Shown here piece after piece: positions 11,261 to 23,471 of a DNA stretch of 64,000 bases. Each line of letters starts with the position of its first letter. The first letter of the stretch is position 1. Origin of the DNA: Neoarius graeffei (Eukaryota; Chordata; Actinopteri; Siluriformes; Ariidae); contig NC_083569.1 in the NCBI RefSeq assembly GCF_027579695.1, positions 77,053,149 through 77,117,148 on the forward strand. The letters are read 5' to 3'. The translations under genes were made by a program, and so were the position numbers. The notes under the pieces were generated by a model. That model had not been told where the DNA came from, did no database searches, and saw only the letters and a program-made list of their open reading frames with translations.

Positions 11261-12568
11261 TCCCCTCCCCATTATCTTGTTTAGATTTATATAGGCATGT
11301 GCCATGAGAAACCCGTGGTGCAGTGTGTGCTTGGCAAAGTAAGCCTATAACCCACTCAGAGTGCTTTGTTCTCCGCTGTGTCTGAATCTAACCCAATAAA
11401 TTCTGAACAACATTCAAAGAACAATCTGTACAAGCCCCCGGGGAATAGTTAACAAGAGAGCAGTCTGAAACCCATGACACGATTCGTGGCCAGTTTGAAC
11501 ACAACTCGTAACCTTTTCTGTGAGAAGTGCATAAGGATGTGTGAGGGCAAATTGAGTCGGGACGTGTTCAACTGATCCAGCTGAATAAATGTTACATCTT
11601 TGAGGGGACGTATAAATGACCTTGCTTGGGGGCAGGTCCTTTCTTTTCTCTTCTCTTCTCTTCAGCCACATTCACAAATCTGTGCAAATGATCCAAAGAG
11701 GTCTGCATGCAATTTGAAGCCGAGAATCAGAAATTGCTTTCCGTCACGGTTGGCGTTTGCTCTTAATGATTCTTTAGCAGTTGCCTCCAGAGCATGACGG
11801 CGAGGGCATGCAGGGTGAAGGGATGAAGGTTTTTCAGAACCAGTGATGTTACATGAATCAGGCAGCTAATGAAGAGGCTTTACCTCGGCAACGTGTAGGG
11901 CAGGGCTGATCCGAGGCCAGTTTTATGGGTCATGCTGTTATGATTTTTAGGGCTGGGACTTGGGGGGGGGGGACAGACTTTCAATTAAAAGCAAACTTTG
12001 GTTTGCGCTGTGCAAGGATTTACAGGAAATCAAACTCCTTTTCATGCATTTTGCCAGTTTTTCTGCAGTTACTTGCATAGATTGTAAATTGTGTCTGTTA
12101 CATGCAGAGCATGATGACGTCTTTAAAAAAAAAAAAAAAGACCCGAGTACAGTTTTGTGGTTTTCCTTTAATGGGTATGGTTATGATTTGTGGATTTTTG
12201 GTCGAACTGTTAACATTTTCATAGCTCATGCCAAACTGCTGGAGCCACTTTAATATTTCACTGTCTACTTGACAAATATATCCTGGCTTATACAAGTTCA
12301 TGCTTGCTTGAAGCTGCAGCAGAAAAAAAAGAAGAAATTCTACAAGTGGTAGCAGGACAACAACTGTTTTGAAGAGATGGAGTTATATTTGTGTACTCGT
12401 ATCTGACAGCGCTGTCCAAGGCGTGGTTTGTTATTGTGTGCCAGTAATTCGTGGCATGCCCACGGATTAAGATTTATAAAAAACAAGCTGTAACATCAGA
12501 AGTACACAGCGAGCCGTCCTTCCTTATAGAAACTGCGCATCAGGCTCCATCACCGCATCTGATATAAC
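11261..12568. other. No gene seen; presumed tnfsf11 intron
   Basis: Unclassified sequence with an A-run near 12124-12139 and a G-run near 11961. Short open frames on both strands have no domain and cross these tracts. Confidence 0.4.
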
Positions 12569-14151
12569 CAGAGGTGGACAAAGTACCCAACTTCATTACT
12601 TAAGTCAAAGTACAGATCCCACTGGTCAAATGTTACTCCGATACAAGTGAAAGTTGTCCAGTCAAATTTTTACTTAAGTTAAAGTACTGAAGTACTTGCT
12701 TTTAAAAATACTTAAGTATTAAAAGTACATTTTGTGTCAACGCATTGTATTATTGCCACAACATTTACAGTACCAAATACCTCTCAAGCAACCGACTGGA
12801 TTATTTTGTGGATTCACAAAATGAACGCATGCTGTGCCATCATGGTGGTTTAATGTTAAGCTAGCAAGTCAGTGAAACTCCATCTGACATGCTAGCAAAC
12901 ACTTTTCAAACTTGAAATCATATTGGGTAGCTAACGCTACTAGAAAAGAAAGATTTCTACATTGTTTATTTGGCAAGATTATGCTAAAACAGATTTCTGA
13001 AAGGACTTCAGATAAGTTAACGGTATTCATGTTAGCATAGCTCCATTTTTACATGCTAACTAACGGTGTCCAAGTTAACTAACTATGTTAGCCGTGGACA
13101 AGGCTACAGCAACTTGGCGGGCAAATCCATAGAAAGTCATTTGACTAACCAGACTGCACAGGTATTGCAGCGTTATCGCTAGCTCTAAAAGCACAGACAA
13201 CTTCATTGCAAACTTTCTCTTGGAATAAAATGTTTATTTCCCTCAATATGCTTCTGCAGGTTGAACAGCAAGGTTTTGTAGGCTGTGACGTGGTTCGTTT
13301 TAGGCAAACAAAGCAAACATTTAAAACGAAACGCATCTTTATTCCTTTCAGAAAACTGAAACATGGGTTCATGGGCCATGGGTGCATGCATTCTCCAGAA
13401 GAACCGCCTCCTTCCATTCTGCCATCAACTGATCGTGTTAAATAATGCTGCGGAGAAATCACTGATCTTGATTTTATCCAGTCTATGGATGTGACGTGAC
13501 CCTAGTGATAAGCTGTCTCAGTGTCACCTGTGAAAAAACCAATCACGTTTTGGAAAGGAAAAGAAAAGACATCAATTTTCAAAGCTGTTTCATAGTAACG
13601 GGTAGCGATGACCTTGATAGAAATGTAGTGGAGTGAAAAGTACGATATTTGTCTTTCAAATGCAGTGAAGTTAAAGTCTCATCTCATCTCATTATCTCTA
13701 GCCGCTTTATCCTGTTCTACAGGGTCGCAGGCAAGCTGGAGGCTATCCCAGCTGACTACGGGTGAAAGGCAGGGTACACCCTGGACAAGTCGCCAGGTCA
13801 TCACAGGGCTGACACATAGACAACCATTCACACTCACATTCACACCTACGGTCAATTTAGAGTCGCCAGTTAACCTAACCTGCATGTCTTTGGACTGTGG
13901 GGGAAACCGGAGCACCCGGAGGAAACCCACGCGGACACGGGGAGAACATGCAAACTCCACACAGAAAGGCCCTCGCCGGCCACGGCCACCTTCTTGCTGT
14001 GAGGCGACAGTGCTAACCACTACACCACCGTGCCGCCCGAAGTTAAAGTCAAGTTTCCAAAATTAATAATACTTAAGTAAAGTACAGATACTCAAAAAGC
14101 ATACTTAAGTACAGTACTCAAGTAAATGTACTTTGTTACTGTCCACCTCTG
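12569..14151 (+). mobile_element. hAT-like non-autonomous element, copy 2 (complete, SINE inside)
   Basis: The ends are inverted: CAGAGGTGGACAAAGTACCC at the left and ACTTTGTTACTGTCCACCTCTG at the right. The 8-bp flanks GATATAAC and TGTATAAC match at six positions, which fits a hAT-type 8-bp duplication. Without the nested SINE the element is about 1.2 kb and has no transposase. The subterminal regions contain many ACTTAAGTA motifs in both orientations. Confidence 0.7.
13679..14038 (-). mobile_element. tRNA-derived SINE inserted in the hAT-like element
   Basis: Complete SINE with exact 12-bp duplication GAAGTTAAAGTC (13667-13678 and 14039-14050). A short deletion removes part of the B-box side: CGGCCACGG runs directly into CCACCTTCTTGC, so the GGTTCGAGCC box is lost. 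Confidence 0.9.
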
Positions 14152-15339
14152 TGTATAACATGGATTGGAAGTAAAATATACAGTAAGGTGCTATAAAATC
14201 AGCAGCAGTAATATGCCAGTTGTAGGGATGCAAGTGTGGGGTCCAGAAAGGGTGAGTGAGGATTTCTGATCTCAGCGAGAGTAGCAGGAAATGAGGAACA
14301 ATGCTCTAGTGTTACTCCTGGTTTCTGGAGCTGGGGGAAGAGTGGAGTGGACCTGCCACTGCTCAACTTTATGCTTCACTCAACATATCGCTACTTTTTG
14401 GGGAAGGATTAAAAAGAGAAACCGGTCATGTAACTTAAAGCTGTGCCAGGATTCCCCCCCACACACACACACACGGTCTCTCACACACTCTCAATTTGCC
14501 TCCTTGCCTCTCGATCATCCTGGGTCTTTGTCAGTGTGTGAATTATTTTGTTGTTGTTGTTGTTTTTTTCTAATTCCACCTGTGACGTCAGAAAGAAACA
14601 GGACTCATCAGGGTTTGCGGGGAAAAGCTGTTGAGCTCGTTTCTGTTCCAGCTCGTCTGCTTGGCCTCAGCCTGGGAGAGAGCAGGTTGTCTGAGCAGGC
14701 CTGACAAGCCCCTGGTTATTTACTTTACAAGGAAAAAGCATTTGAAGCCCTTTTTTCTACTCCAAGTAAATCTGTCAGTGTTAATAGTCCATCATTAATA
14801 ATCCCCTTTCAAGGATAATAACTATTATTCTGTCCACATTCACTGGATATGAGCAATCGTGCGCTCTGATTGGCTACTCTACTACTAGACTATCAGCTCC
14901 TATACCATGAGTAGAGAAAAACAAAATGGCGGCGCGTGTTGCTGAACCAGCCGAGGACGAAATAAAAACAAACCCCCCCAAAAATACAAAAAAGCAACCA
15001 AGTATGGAATGAAAGTATTTGATGGTAAGATCTTTTTTTTTCAAGAATTATTATCATCGCATTTTTCACACATTGCTACTGTCATTTTGCCGGTTTGTTT
15101 ACATTCTAAGTGGAAATGATTTTGTCGGACGTTTTGTATAAAGTTTTTATTTATCGAATTTGCAAAAAAATAAAAATTAAAAACGCTCTGTTTCTCAAAA
15201 TCCAGTGAATGTGGATAGAATAAAACAGTTATTCCACTCAATCTTGTCGTACATGGCTTACAATGGTGCTTGAAAGTTTGTGAACCCTTTAGAATTTTCA
15301 ATATGTCTGCATAAATATGACCTAAAACAACATCAGATT

Positions 15340-15717
15340 GGCGGCACGGTGGTGTAGTGGTTAGCACTGTCGCCTCACAGCAAGAAGGTCCTGGGTTCGA
15401 GCCCCGGGGCCGGCGAGGGCCTTTCTGTGTGGAGTTTGCATGTTCTCCCCGTGTCCGCGTGGGTTTCCTCCGGGTGCTCCGGTTTCCCCCACAGTCCAAA
15501 GACATGCAGGTTAGGTTAACTGGTGACTCTAAATTGAGCGTAGGTGTGAATGTGAGTGTGAATGGTTGTCTGTGTCTATGTGTCAGCCCTGTGATGACCT
15601 GGCGACTTGTCCAGGGTGTACCCCGCCTTTCGCCCGTAGTCAGCTGGGATAGGCTCCAGCTTGCCTGCGACCCTGTAGGACAGGATAAAGCGGCTAGAGA
15701 TAATGAGATGAGATGAG
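15340..15717 (+). mobile_element. Full-length tRNA-derived SINE (reference copy for the family)
   Basis: 378 bp, bounded by the exact 13-bp duplication ACAACATCAGATT (15327-15339 and 15718-15730), which fixes the family's ends. It begins GGCGGCACGGTGGTGTAGTG, with A-box-like TGGTGTAGTGGTTA and B-box GGTTCGAGCCC. The conserved body contains a TCAGCCCTGTGATGACCTGG block typical of fish SINE/LINE tails. It ends in GATGA repeats. Confidence 0.93.
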
Positions 15718-16035
15718 ACAACATCAGATTTTCATAAGTCAAGTCAACTTTGTCAAATATGCTATACATGCTCGACATACAGCACAGATGAAATTTCAGT
15801 CCTCTCTGACCCACGGTGCAAACAGCCAATGCAATAAATAAAAAATAGAATAATTGAAATAAACAATATAAACAAACACTCATATATAAGTGTTTATATA
15901 CAAGTCCTAAAAGTAGATAAAGAGAACCCAGTTAAACAAATGAGAAAAAAATATTATACTTGGTCATTTATTTATTGAGGAAAATGATCCAATATTACAT
16001 ATCTGTGAGTGGCAAAAGTATATGAACCTTTGCTT

Positions 16036-17049
16036 TCAGTATCTGGTGTGACCCCCTTGTGCAGCAATAACTACAACTAAATGTTTCCGGTAACTGTTGA
16101 TCAGTCCTGCACACCGGCTTGGAGGAATTTTAGCCCGTTCCTCCGTACAGAACAGCTTCAACTCTGGGATGTTGGTGGGTTTCCTCACATGAACCGCTCG
16201 CTTCAGGTCCTTCCACAACATTTCCATTGGATTAAGGTCAGGACTTTGACTTGGCCATTCCAAAACATGAACGTGATTCTTCTTTACCCATTCTTTGGTA
16301 GAACGATTTGTGTGCTTAGGGTCGTTGTCTTGCTGCATGACCCACCTTCTCTTGAGATTCAGTTAATGGACGGATGTCCTGACATTTTCCTTTAAAATTT
16401 GCTGGTATAATTCAGAATTCATTGTTCCATCAATGATGGCGAGCCATCCTGGCCCAGATGCAGCAAAACAGGCCCAAACCATGATACCACCACCACGTTT
16501 CACAGATGGGATAAGGTTCTTATGCTGGAATGCAGTGTTTTCCTTTCTCCAAACATAACACTTCTCATTTAAACCAAAAAGTTCTATTTTGGTCTCATCT
16601 GTCCACAAAACATTTTTCCAATAGCCTTCTGGCTTGTCCACGTGATCTTTAGCAAACTGTAGGCAAGCAGCAATGTTCTTTTTGGAGAGCAGTGGCTTTC
16701 TCCTTGCAACCCTGCCATGCACACCATTGTTGTTCAGTGTTCTCCTGATGGTGGACTCATGAACATTAGCCAGTGTGAGAGAGGCCTTCAGTTGCTTAGA
16801 AGTTACCCTGGGGTCCTTTGTGACCTTGCTGACTATTACACGCCTTGCTCTTGGAGTGATCTTTGTTGGTCGACCACTCCTGGGGAGGGGAACAATGGTC
16901 TTGAATTTCCTCCATTTGTACACAATCTGTCTGACTGTGGATTGGTGGAGTCCAAACTCTTTAGAGATGGTTTTGTAACCTTTTCCAGCCTGATGAGCAT
17001 CAACAGCGCTTTTTCTGAGGTCCTCAGAAATCTCCTTTGTTCGTGCCAT
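16036..17049 (-). pseudogene. Tc1 transposase with a single premature stop
   Basis: A 337-codon DD34E transposase reading from ATG at 17049 (MARTKEISEDLRK) to the stop at 16036. The N-terminus is a paired-like helix-turn-helix region (HQAGKGYKTISKEFG, then QSTVRQIVYKW). Catalytic residues are visible in [15 protein letters not shown] and NPMEMLWKDL, with 34 residues between the second Asp and the Glu. An in-frame TAA at 16363-16365 (codon 229) is the only disruption I see; the frame is otherwise open on both sides. It would cut and paste its own element at TA sites. The stop lies before the second catalytic Asp, so this copy should be inactive. Confidence 0.9.
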
Positions 17050-17838
17050 GATACACTTCCACAAACATGTGTTGTGAAGATCAGACTTTGATAGATCCCT
17101 GTTCTTTAAATAAAACAGGGTGCCCACTCACACCTGATTGTCATCCTATTGATTGAAAACACCTGACTCTAATTTCACCTTCAAATTAACTGCTAATCCT
17201 AGAGGTTCACAAACTATTGCCACTCACAGATATGTAATATTGGATCATTTTCCTCAATAAATAAATGACCAAGTATAATATTTTTGCCTCATTTGTTTAA
17301 CTGGGTTCTCTTTATCTACTTTTAGGACTTGTGTGAAAATCTGATGATGTTTTAGGTCATATTTATGCAGAAATATAGAAAATTCTAAAGGGTTCACAAA
17401 CTTTCAAGCACCACTGTATAGCCAACTCGGCGCTATGCGCCTCGTCAGCTATCAGCTCATGTAGTACTCGATTTCGTGGAATAACTGTTAATTGTATAAT
17501 TCTACAATATGTAACTGTACCCTGTAAAGGATATCTATTTCAGTATTGTTTTGTTTCTTCAAATGAAGCGTTGAAGTGCAAGTTGTAAACAAGTGCCTTT
17601 CTTCTTCTTGTTATCTTGTTATTTCAAAGTATTACGTCTTTATTTCAGCGTTATAACTCTTAATTTCAACTTAAGTCATTATTTCGGTATATTATACCAT
17701 TACTTTGACCTATACATTATAAAACAGCCTACACTCTATCAGTAAGGCTAAATGACTGACTATTAGCTTATAAATCAAATTCAGTACGCTGCTTGCCAGA
17801 CAGTAAGCAAGCCAGATGTTGCTTAAGTGGAATATATA

Positions 17839-18398
17839 CAGTACTGTGCAAAAGTCTTAGGCACCCTGGGTTTTTTTTTTTCATACAAACTGTGTTACAG
17901 ATTTCTATTTTATGACTTGTACATTATCGAGTCAGTACAAAAACACTTTAGACTCCAAACGTTTATTTTCCAGCACAAAATTAAATGCTACAGAAAACAA
18001 ATGTTTGTATCTGAGCAGCATATTCCATAAGAGAGCACTTTTCAGACTAAAAAAGAAAACATAATGAACGTTGCTGGGTTTTGGTGCAAAATGAAGAAGC
18101 GAGTGTGATGGTCAAAGTGTCCAGAAGAACTGTGGCTGGTTCTGTAAGATGCTCAGTAAAACCTACAGCTCACTTCCTTATAAAACTGCACTCACTGTAC
18201 CTGAGACTACTGTTTTTTTTTTTTAAAGCAAAGGGTCGTCACACACCAAATATTGACTTTGTTTCATTTATTATGGCTTACTGCTTACTGTTTTATAGCT
18301 TTTTTTAATGTTGAAACATTTCATTTCATTATTTTAAAGCATTTTTTTTTGTTCGACAGCATTTCTTTACACGTGCCTAAGACTTTTGCACAGTACTG
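17839..18398. mobile_element. Tc1/mariner-type MITE
   Basis: 560 bp with inverted ends CAGTACTGTGCAAAAGTCTTAG and its complement, flanked by TA at both sides. Non-coding; the short open frames inside it have no transposase motif. Confidence 0.8.
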
Positions 18399-18399
18399 T

Positions 18400-19917
18400 A
18401 GATCTACTAATACTAAATTCGGCTAAATGTGTTCAGGAATGGTATGTCGAATTCGAACCGTCAAAAATAACCGCTATTATCATTATAGAGTTTGGTCAGT
18501 TTTAGTCTTAGCAGTCAAAGTAATATATCAAAATAACAAGTTGAAATTATGAAGCATGAAGTCTAAATATTGACATAGCACTTAAATCTTTTTTTTTTTT
18601 CCTCAACTTGTCATTCAAGGCTATAACACACCTGGAAAGCCTTCCGGGTGGAGATTTTTCTCAGAAATCACTGCACAACAAGGAGTGCCTGCTGATAAGC
18701 CTCAGCCTGTCGTGAATTTTTTTTTTAAAGTTTGCTTCCCTGTAGATGCTGAAGTGAAAGTTAACGTGCCATCTTGGCAGCTCCGTAACACCAGATTTCA
18801 CACCTGAGCGCACAAACACTGAGGCAATCACACACAATAGAAAGAAAGCTGACGACAAAAAAAAAAACCCCAAAACAAAACCCCGACCACATGTTGCTAC
18901 AGGAAACCATCCTTTTACGCATAATCTCCTTTCTTTTTCCTATCCTCATTGGCTTGTAAATCACTTCAGTGACCAGTGGAGACGGACCCCTTTGAGACGT
19001 CGTTTGTAAGGCGTTTTCAAAGAGATTCTGGTCGTTCAAATGGCTCTCAAATCTGTTGCTTTCTGTGGTGTTAGTCTTCAGTTCGGGTTCATCACCAAGA
19101 ATGCTTGCAGCATACTAACTACAGGCCTGAGAGTGGAATCGAGCCGATATCCTGCAGCCAAAACCACAAAAAAGTTCCTATTAAGGCAGTCAGGCACTCA
19201 GAAGAGGTGGTAATGCCCCTCGTTTTTTTAATTTATATACAAAATCAGTCCAAACACATAAGCAGCTCTTGGACTGAGTATCAAACACGTCTCAATCTTA
19301 ATGTGGTGTGTGTTACTTGTTGGGTTTGGAAGAATGCAGCCTGTCCAGCCTTCCTGCCTTTCTCAGCTCTGAGCATATTCAAACCGGAAAGTGTGTGTGA
19401 TATGATGGTAAAATGAAGTGTTATTTCCAGCACAAGTGAGAGCCTTGAGCAGCGAGAAGAACCTACTGTGTGTGATGTGACTCACTAATGGGTCCTAATG
19501 AAGAGATAGAGGCTATCTTTTGGTGTAGCGCTGGAGTAAACTGGAGGGCCAGTTAACGGCTGGGTCTTTTTATTTTCGCCAATATTGTTCTTACGAAATG
19601 TGATAATGTGAGCCTGAGTGCAGATGTTTACATGCTTTTAGGTCAACAGTGCTGGTAGGCTGTCCCATCTGGAGGCTATGTTGTGTGTGAGCAAGGGATA
19701 TTTATGCTAGTTCTAAAGATCCTTTGTCAGGTTGCAGCTGGTTTACACGAGGAGCAAAAAAACCCCCCCAAAAACTAAAAAAAAAAGCAGCAAGATTCAG
19801 GTTAAGTGTAAGGATAGTATTGAATATTAATTAGCTGCATGAATAATTATGTCAGTGGATTGTCTTCATATTGATAGCGTGTTTGTTTCATGTGCATGAT
19901 TGCATAACTCATCTCAT
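18400..19917. other. No gene seen; presumed tnfsf11 intron
   Basis: No exon with plausible splice sites and recognisable domain was found. Open frames near 18661-19039 (-) and 19105-19416 (+) show no family resemblance. There are T-runs near 18589 and 18718. Confidence 0.4.
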
Positions 19918-19929
19918 GAATAAAAATCA

Positions 19930-20308
19930 TCTCATCTCATCTCATTATCTCTAGCCGCTTTATCCTGTTCTACAGGGTCGCAGGCAAGCTGGAGCCTATC
20001 CCAGCTGACTACGGGCGAAAGGCGGGGTACACCCTGGACAAGTCGCCAGGTCATCACAGGGCTGACACATAGACACAGACAACCATTCACACTCACATTC
20101 ACACCTACGCTCAATTTAGAGTCACCAGTTAACCTAACCTGCATGCCTTTGGACTGTGGGGGAAACCGGAGCACCCGGAGGAAACCCACGCGGACACGGG
20201 GAGAACATGCAAACTCCACACAGAAAGGCCCTCGCCGGCCACAGGGCTTGAACCCGGACCTTCTTGCTGTGAGGCGACAGCGCTAACCACTACACCACTG
20301 TGCCACCC
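19930..20308 (-). mobile_element. Full-length tRNA-derived SINE
   Basis: Same family and layout as at 7324. The 12-bp duplication GAATAAAAATCA is exact (19918-19929 and 20309-20320). Confidence 0.92.
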
Positions 20309-20320
20309 GAATAAAAATCA

Positions 20321-20718
20321 GTCTAATTAAAAAAAGTGTATTTTACAATGGAGCCGCACAAGAGTAAACGAATAGCGTGTGTTCATTTAAAGAACAAACA
20401 CACTTCTGTGTGTTTTGAAGAATCGTATATTCTAGGTGATAGAGATTTAAAAAAAAAATCCACAGACAGCTTCAAGCTTGCTTCAGATAAAAAACATACT
20501 TTTGTGCGGGCACCAGTGTCGTGTTTTATTTTAAACTCCGTGAAACAGTTGAGATTAAACCTTATGTCTAACTGGGAAACATCCAAGCCCTGCTTGGGGC
20601 TAGCTAACATAGCGTAACATGAATCCACAAAGAAAGGCAGCCAAATTTAGCTGCGTAAGGTTCTCACTGTTCTGCATAAACCCCAAAAGTTCAGACTGAC
20701 AGAGAAGAGTCAAAAGAA

Positions 20719-20758
<40 letters not shown>

Positions 20759-22219
20759 ACAATAAATATGCAGGCGCAGGAAGGTGTAAGCGAGTCAGTT
20801 TTTTTGTGGATCTTGGCAATAGAAGCTGTCACAGAAAGGTTTGACAGAGTTGTGGGGAAAAACTAAACACTGCTTTCAGGATATAATTTTACACCAACTT
20901 TTGTTATTGTTGGTGAAGGTTTCTCTCACAGAGCACCTGAAGTGGAACGACATGGTATGACGAAAGCCTTCAACGGGCGCTGACTTGCAAAAAAAACAAC
21001 AACAGTAGCATGTGGAAGTGGGCGCACCAGTCACACTCTGCGGCAAACCAACTTAGTCACGGGCTCAGTCAAGTGCCATGACGTACCCAAGAGCAGAGCA
21101 GAGTGACTCCATTCTGGTATGCACCTTCGCATTGGACAGCAGGAAGTTGACAGAAATAGGTCAGCATTTGGTTCAATGCAATGTCAGCTCCATACCCTTA
21201 TGCGAGAGTCTTTCCCTTTGGTCGTCTTCTTCTACTGCTTGCAGTTTTTCTCTCTGACCAAGATCTGACCTCTTCCTTTTCCATTTCACTGAGCGTCATG
21301 GAGCCGCATCTATCATCTAAACTCCTGAATCTATTTCCGATTCAGGTCTTTATTTACGACCCAGACGCATGGAAAGGTAACGAATAATCAACTGTGTAGA
21401 AGTTGTAAGTCAACGTTGCTGAATCCGGCTGATGATCTTATCATCTTGTAAGGACAACAGTGATGCATTATACATCACCCCATGACCTAAACCAAAACTG
21501 TCCTTGGTGTAGCCTCAGTTGCTTACAACAGCGTACTCCCAAACCACAATGTCTATTTTTGAAAAGAATTATGGCTATCTCCTGGCAAACAACAAGGAAA
21601 AGTCCCTTTAAAGTGATCAAAAACACCACAAAACAACCAGGAGCTGAATGTAACCAAACAATACTACTGTTCCTCCTTCACTTCACATTACAAAAGTGCA
21701 GCTCGACACATGACAAAGACACCGTTACAGATCCCAACCTCTTGTTTTAAAGTGCTCAGTGCAGATTTACAGCACTCCTCAAGGATTTCTCGAGTCTTTA
21801 TTTGGCAGATTCACAGAAAACGAAGCCTCAGGAAACATTCGTATCTGTTCTGCTGTAAGAAGTAGGCTTCTATGTGAAAAGCATACATGAGGACAAAAAA
21901 AAATCTCTCCATTACTAATCGCATATATGTGTGGTAGTTGAGGACAAGCCAAGGATACTTTTTTTTTTCTGTCTAAACCTGCTGCTAATCAGGAAGAGAT
22001 CCTGAAACAATTTAGCATTTTAAGACGTACATGCTGCAATCAATCAGAACCACACAAGGATGATATTTAACTTTTATTGTTTTATTATTGCCTACATTCC
22101 TGGTATAATGGGACGAAACTGTACCTTTCCATGTTGAAGGGTTGGTATCATCAAGAGGGCACATTTTATACTTTTAGTAGCCGATGAGTCTGAGAGAGAA
22201 TTATTTACAATCAATAAAT

Positions 22220-22254
<35 letters not shown>

Positions 22255-22550
22255 GAATCATGCTTTTATTCTGTATTAAACATTGCTTTTATTTTGTTGA
22301 CGAAATAATTTTTAACCCCACACTCTAACTTTTGTACCTACTTGTTGATCGTGTAACTCCTTTTGGACCACACTTTGTGTTTTCCGTTCATTATTATGTT
22401 TAAACTTTATTATACACAGAATCCAAAAAAAGATAAACCTTATTTCCATTGGCGCTGTGTTTTAGTTAAAAGAATGATGTATGAATATATATTAAAAAAT
22501 ATATAAATATATTCAAAGAAGGAGCAGCAGTAGCCTAGCCTGACAAAAAG
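20321..22550. other. No gene seen; intronic sequence with microsatellites
   Basis: This stretch contains an (AAAG)n run at about 20717-20758 and a (GA)n run at about 22224-22250. I recognise no exon. It lies between tnfsf11 exons 1 and 2. Confidence 0.4.
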
Positions 22551-22554
22551 CAAT

Positions 22555-22795
22555 ACTGGACAATGTGTGATATAATGTGCAATACCTCTCCTGCTGGACT
22601 TTTTTTCCCCTTCCCATATCTTATTCTTTTTTAATATTTGTATATGTAAATACTTAATTTATCTAGAAGTTTTTTCTCTATTTTCTATTTATCCTGTAAT
22701 GATGCTGCTGGGATTTTAATTTCCCTGAGGGAACCCTCCCAACCGGATCAATAAAGTTCTATCGAATCTAATCTAAATAAAAATCAACAAAGATT
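22555..22795 (+). mobile_element. LINE-type retroposon 3' end
   Basis: The segment ends with TTTCCCTGAGGGAACC, GGATCAATAAAGTTCTATC and a short TCTAA-like tail. That arrangement is typical of 3' ends of fish LINEs. No coding part is attached, and the clade cannot be assigned. Confidence 0.45.
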
Positions 22796-23276
22796 AATAA
22801 TGATAATGTTATTGTGTCATTTTTTTAAAATACAATGTCATTTCAATACTGAGTAAATCAACACAGTACAATACAAATATGATTCATTTATGTAATAATA
22901 ATATATTTTATTTAAGGTGCCTTTCAGGGCACTCAAGGTCACTTCACAATACACATAAACGACAATAAAAAGAGCAAAAAGACAACAATATAAATGCAAT
23001 AAAATCAGAAATCAGCAGTAGTGGATGTACTATAGATATAGCATTTGATACAGAAGAAGTGCATACTGTCACTTTGAAGGTGAGCTGTAAAATGTCTAAA
23101 AATGTATAAATACTAGAATACAAAATGAAACTATGTACAGATTTGGGTGTCAGTAACACACTGAGTGTCAGTTGTCTTCCCTGTCATTAATCTAGACTTT
23201 TTGTTTCAGTCTTGGAAAAAGTTGAAGAAGGAATGCACAGAAGATGCATCTAAGAACTGAAAGCCATGGTGCTCAC

Positions 23277-23471
23277 CTGGGACAGGGACATGTTCAGGTA
23301 GAGGAAGAGTCCAGTGGTGGAGGCGATCTGCAGCACCACCACCACGATCACCACCATGGCGAGCCACAGCTTGGAAGGAGACTCTTTGCGGCCGCTCGCC
23401 GGCACCATCATGTAGGTAGTGGACTCGCTGCTGACCGAGCGGAAGTAGTCCTGGTTGGGCTGAGTGGCCAT
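23277..23471 (-). CDS. tnfsf11: TNF ligand start exon: cytoplasmic tail and membrane anchor (tnfsf11, exon 1)
   Basis: A 65-codon exon starting at ATG 23471 (MATQPNQDYFRS) and ending at the donor CAG|GTGAGC (23277/23276). The layout is a type II membrane protein: a short polar cytoplasmic tail (residues 1-35), then a hydrophobic anchor at about 36-58 (LWLAMVVIVVVVLQIAS...LFLYL), then the first extracellular residues. The DYFRS stretch recalls the DYTKYLRG tail of human RANKL. The next exon (9479-9628) is also phase 0 and continues the stalk. RANKL acts at the cell surface or as a shed trimer on the receptor RANK. AKAP11 upstream in the same orientation supports tnfsf11; TRAIL (tnfsf10) is the main alternative. 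The open frame extends upstream of this ATG without another Met near it. That extension is CT/GA-rich and is taken as 5' UTR. Confidence 0.75.

Larger units (their letters stand above)
15261..17416 (-). mobile_element. Tc1/mariner transposon A with long inverted repeats, SINE nested inside
   Basis: The ends are inverted copies of CAGTGGTGCTTGAAAGTTTG, flanked by TA. Inner inverted blocks match between about 15877-16026 and 17219-17340, giving terminal repeats of roughly 200 bp. The left repeat is interrupted by a SINE (15340-15717) and by about 155 bp of other sequence (15733-15880). The transposase lies on the minus strand. Confidence 0.9.
14826..17490 (+). mobile_element. Dispersed element X, copy 2, split by a Tc1 transposon
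   Basis: The left part (to 15260) has the GCGCTCTGATTGGCTACTCT block and the right part (17417-17490) has GATTTCGTGGAATAACTGTTA. A complete Tc1 element occupies 15261-17416, with a TA at each junction. Confidence 0.6.

Noticed and set aside
15041-15883. A 280-codon open frame on the minus strand
   Set aside because: Most of it is the complement of a SINE with a proven target duplication, and the rest is the Tc1 inverted repeat and element X. No real protein.
16717-17091. Plus-strand frames across the Tc1 transposase
   Set aside because: The minus strand encodes a clear DD34E transposase; these are antisense shadows.
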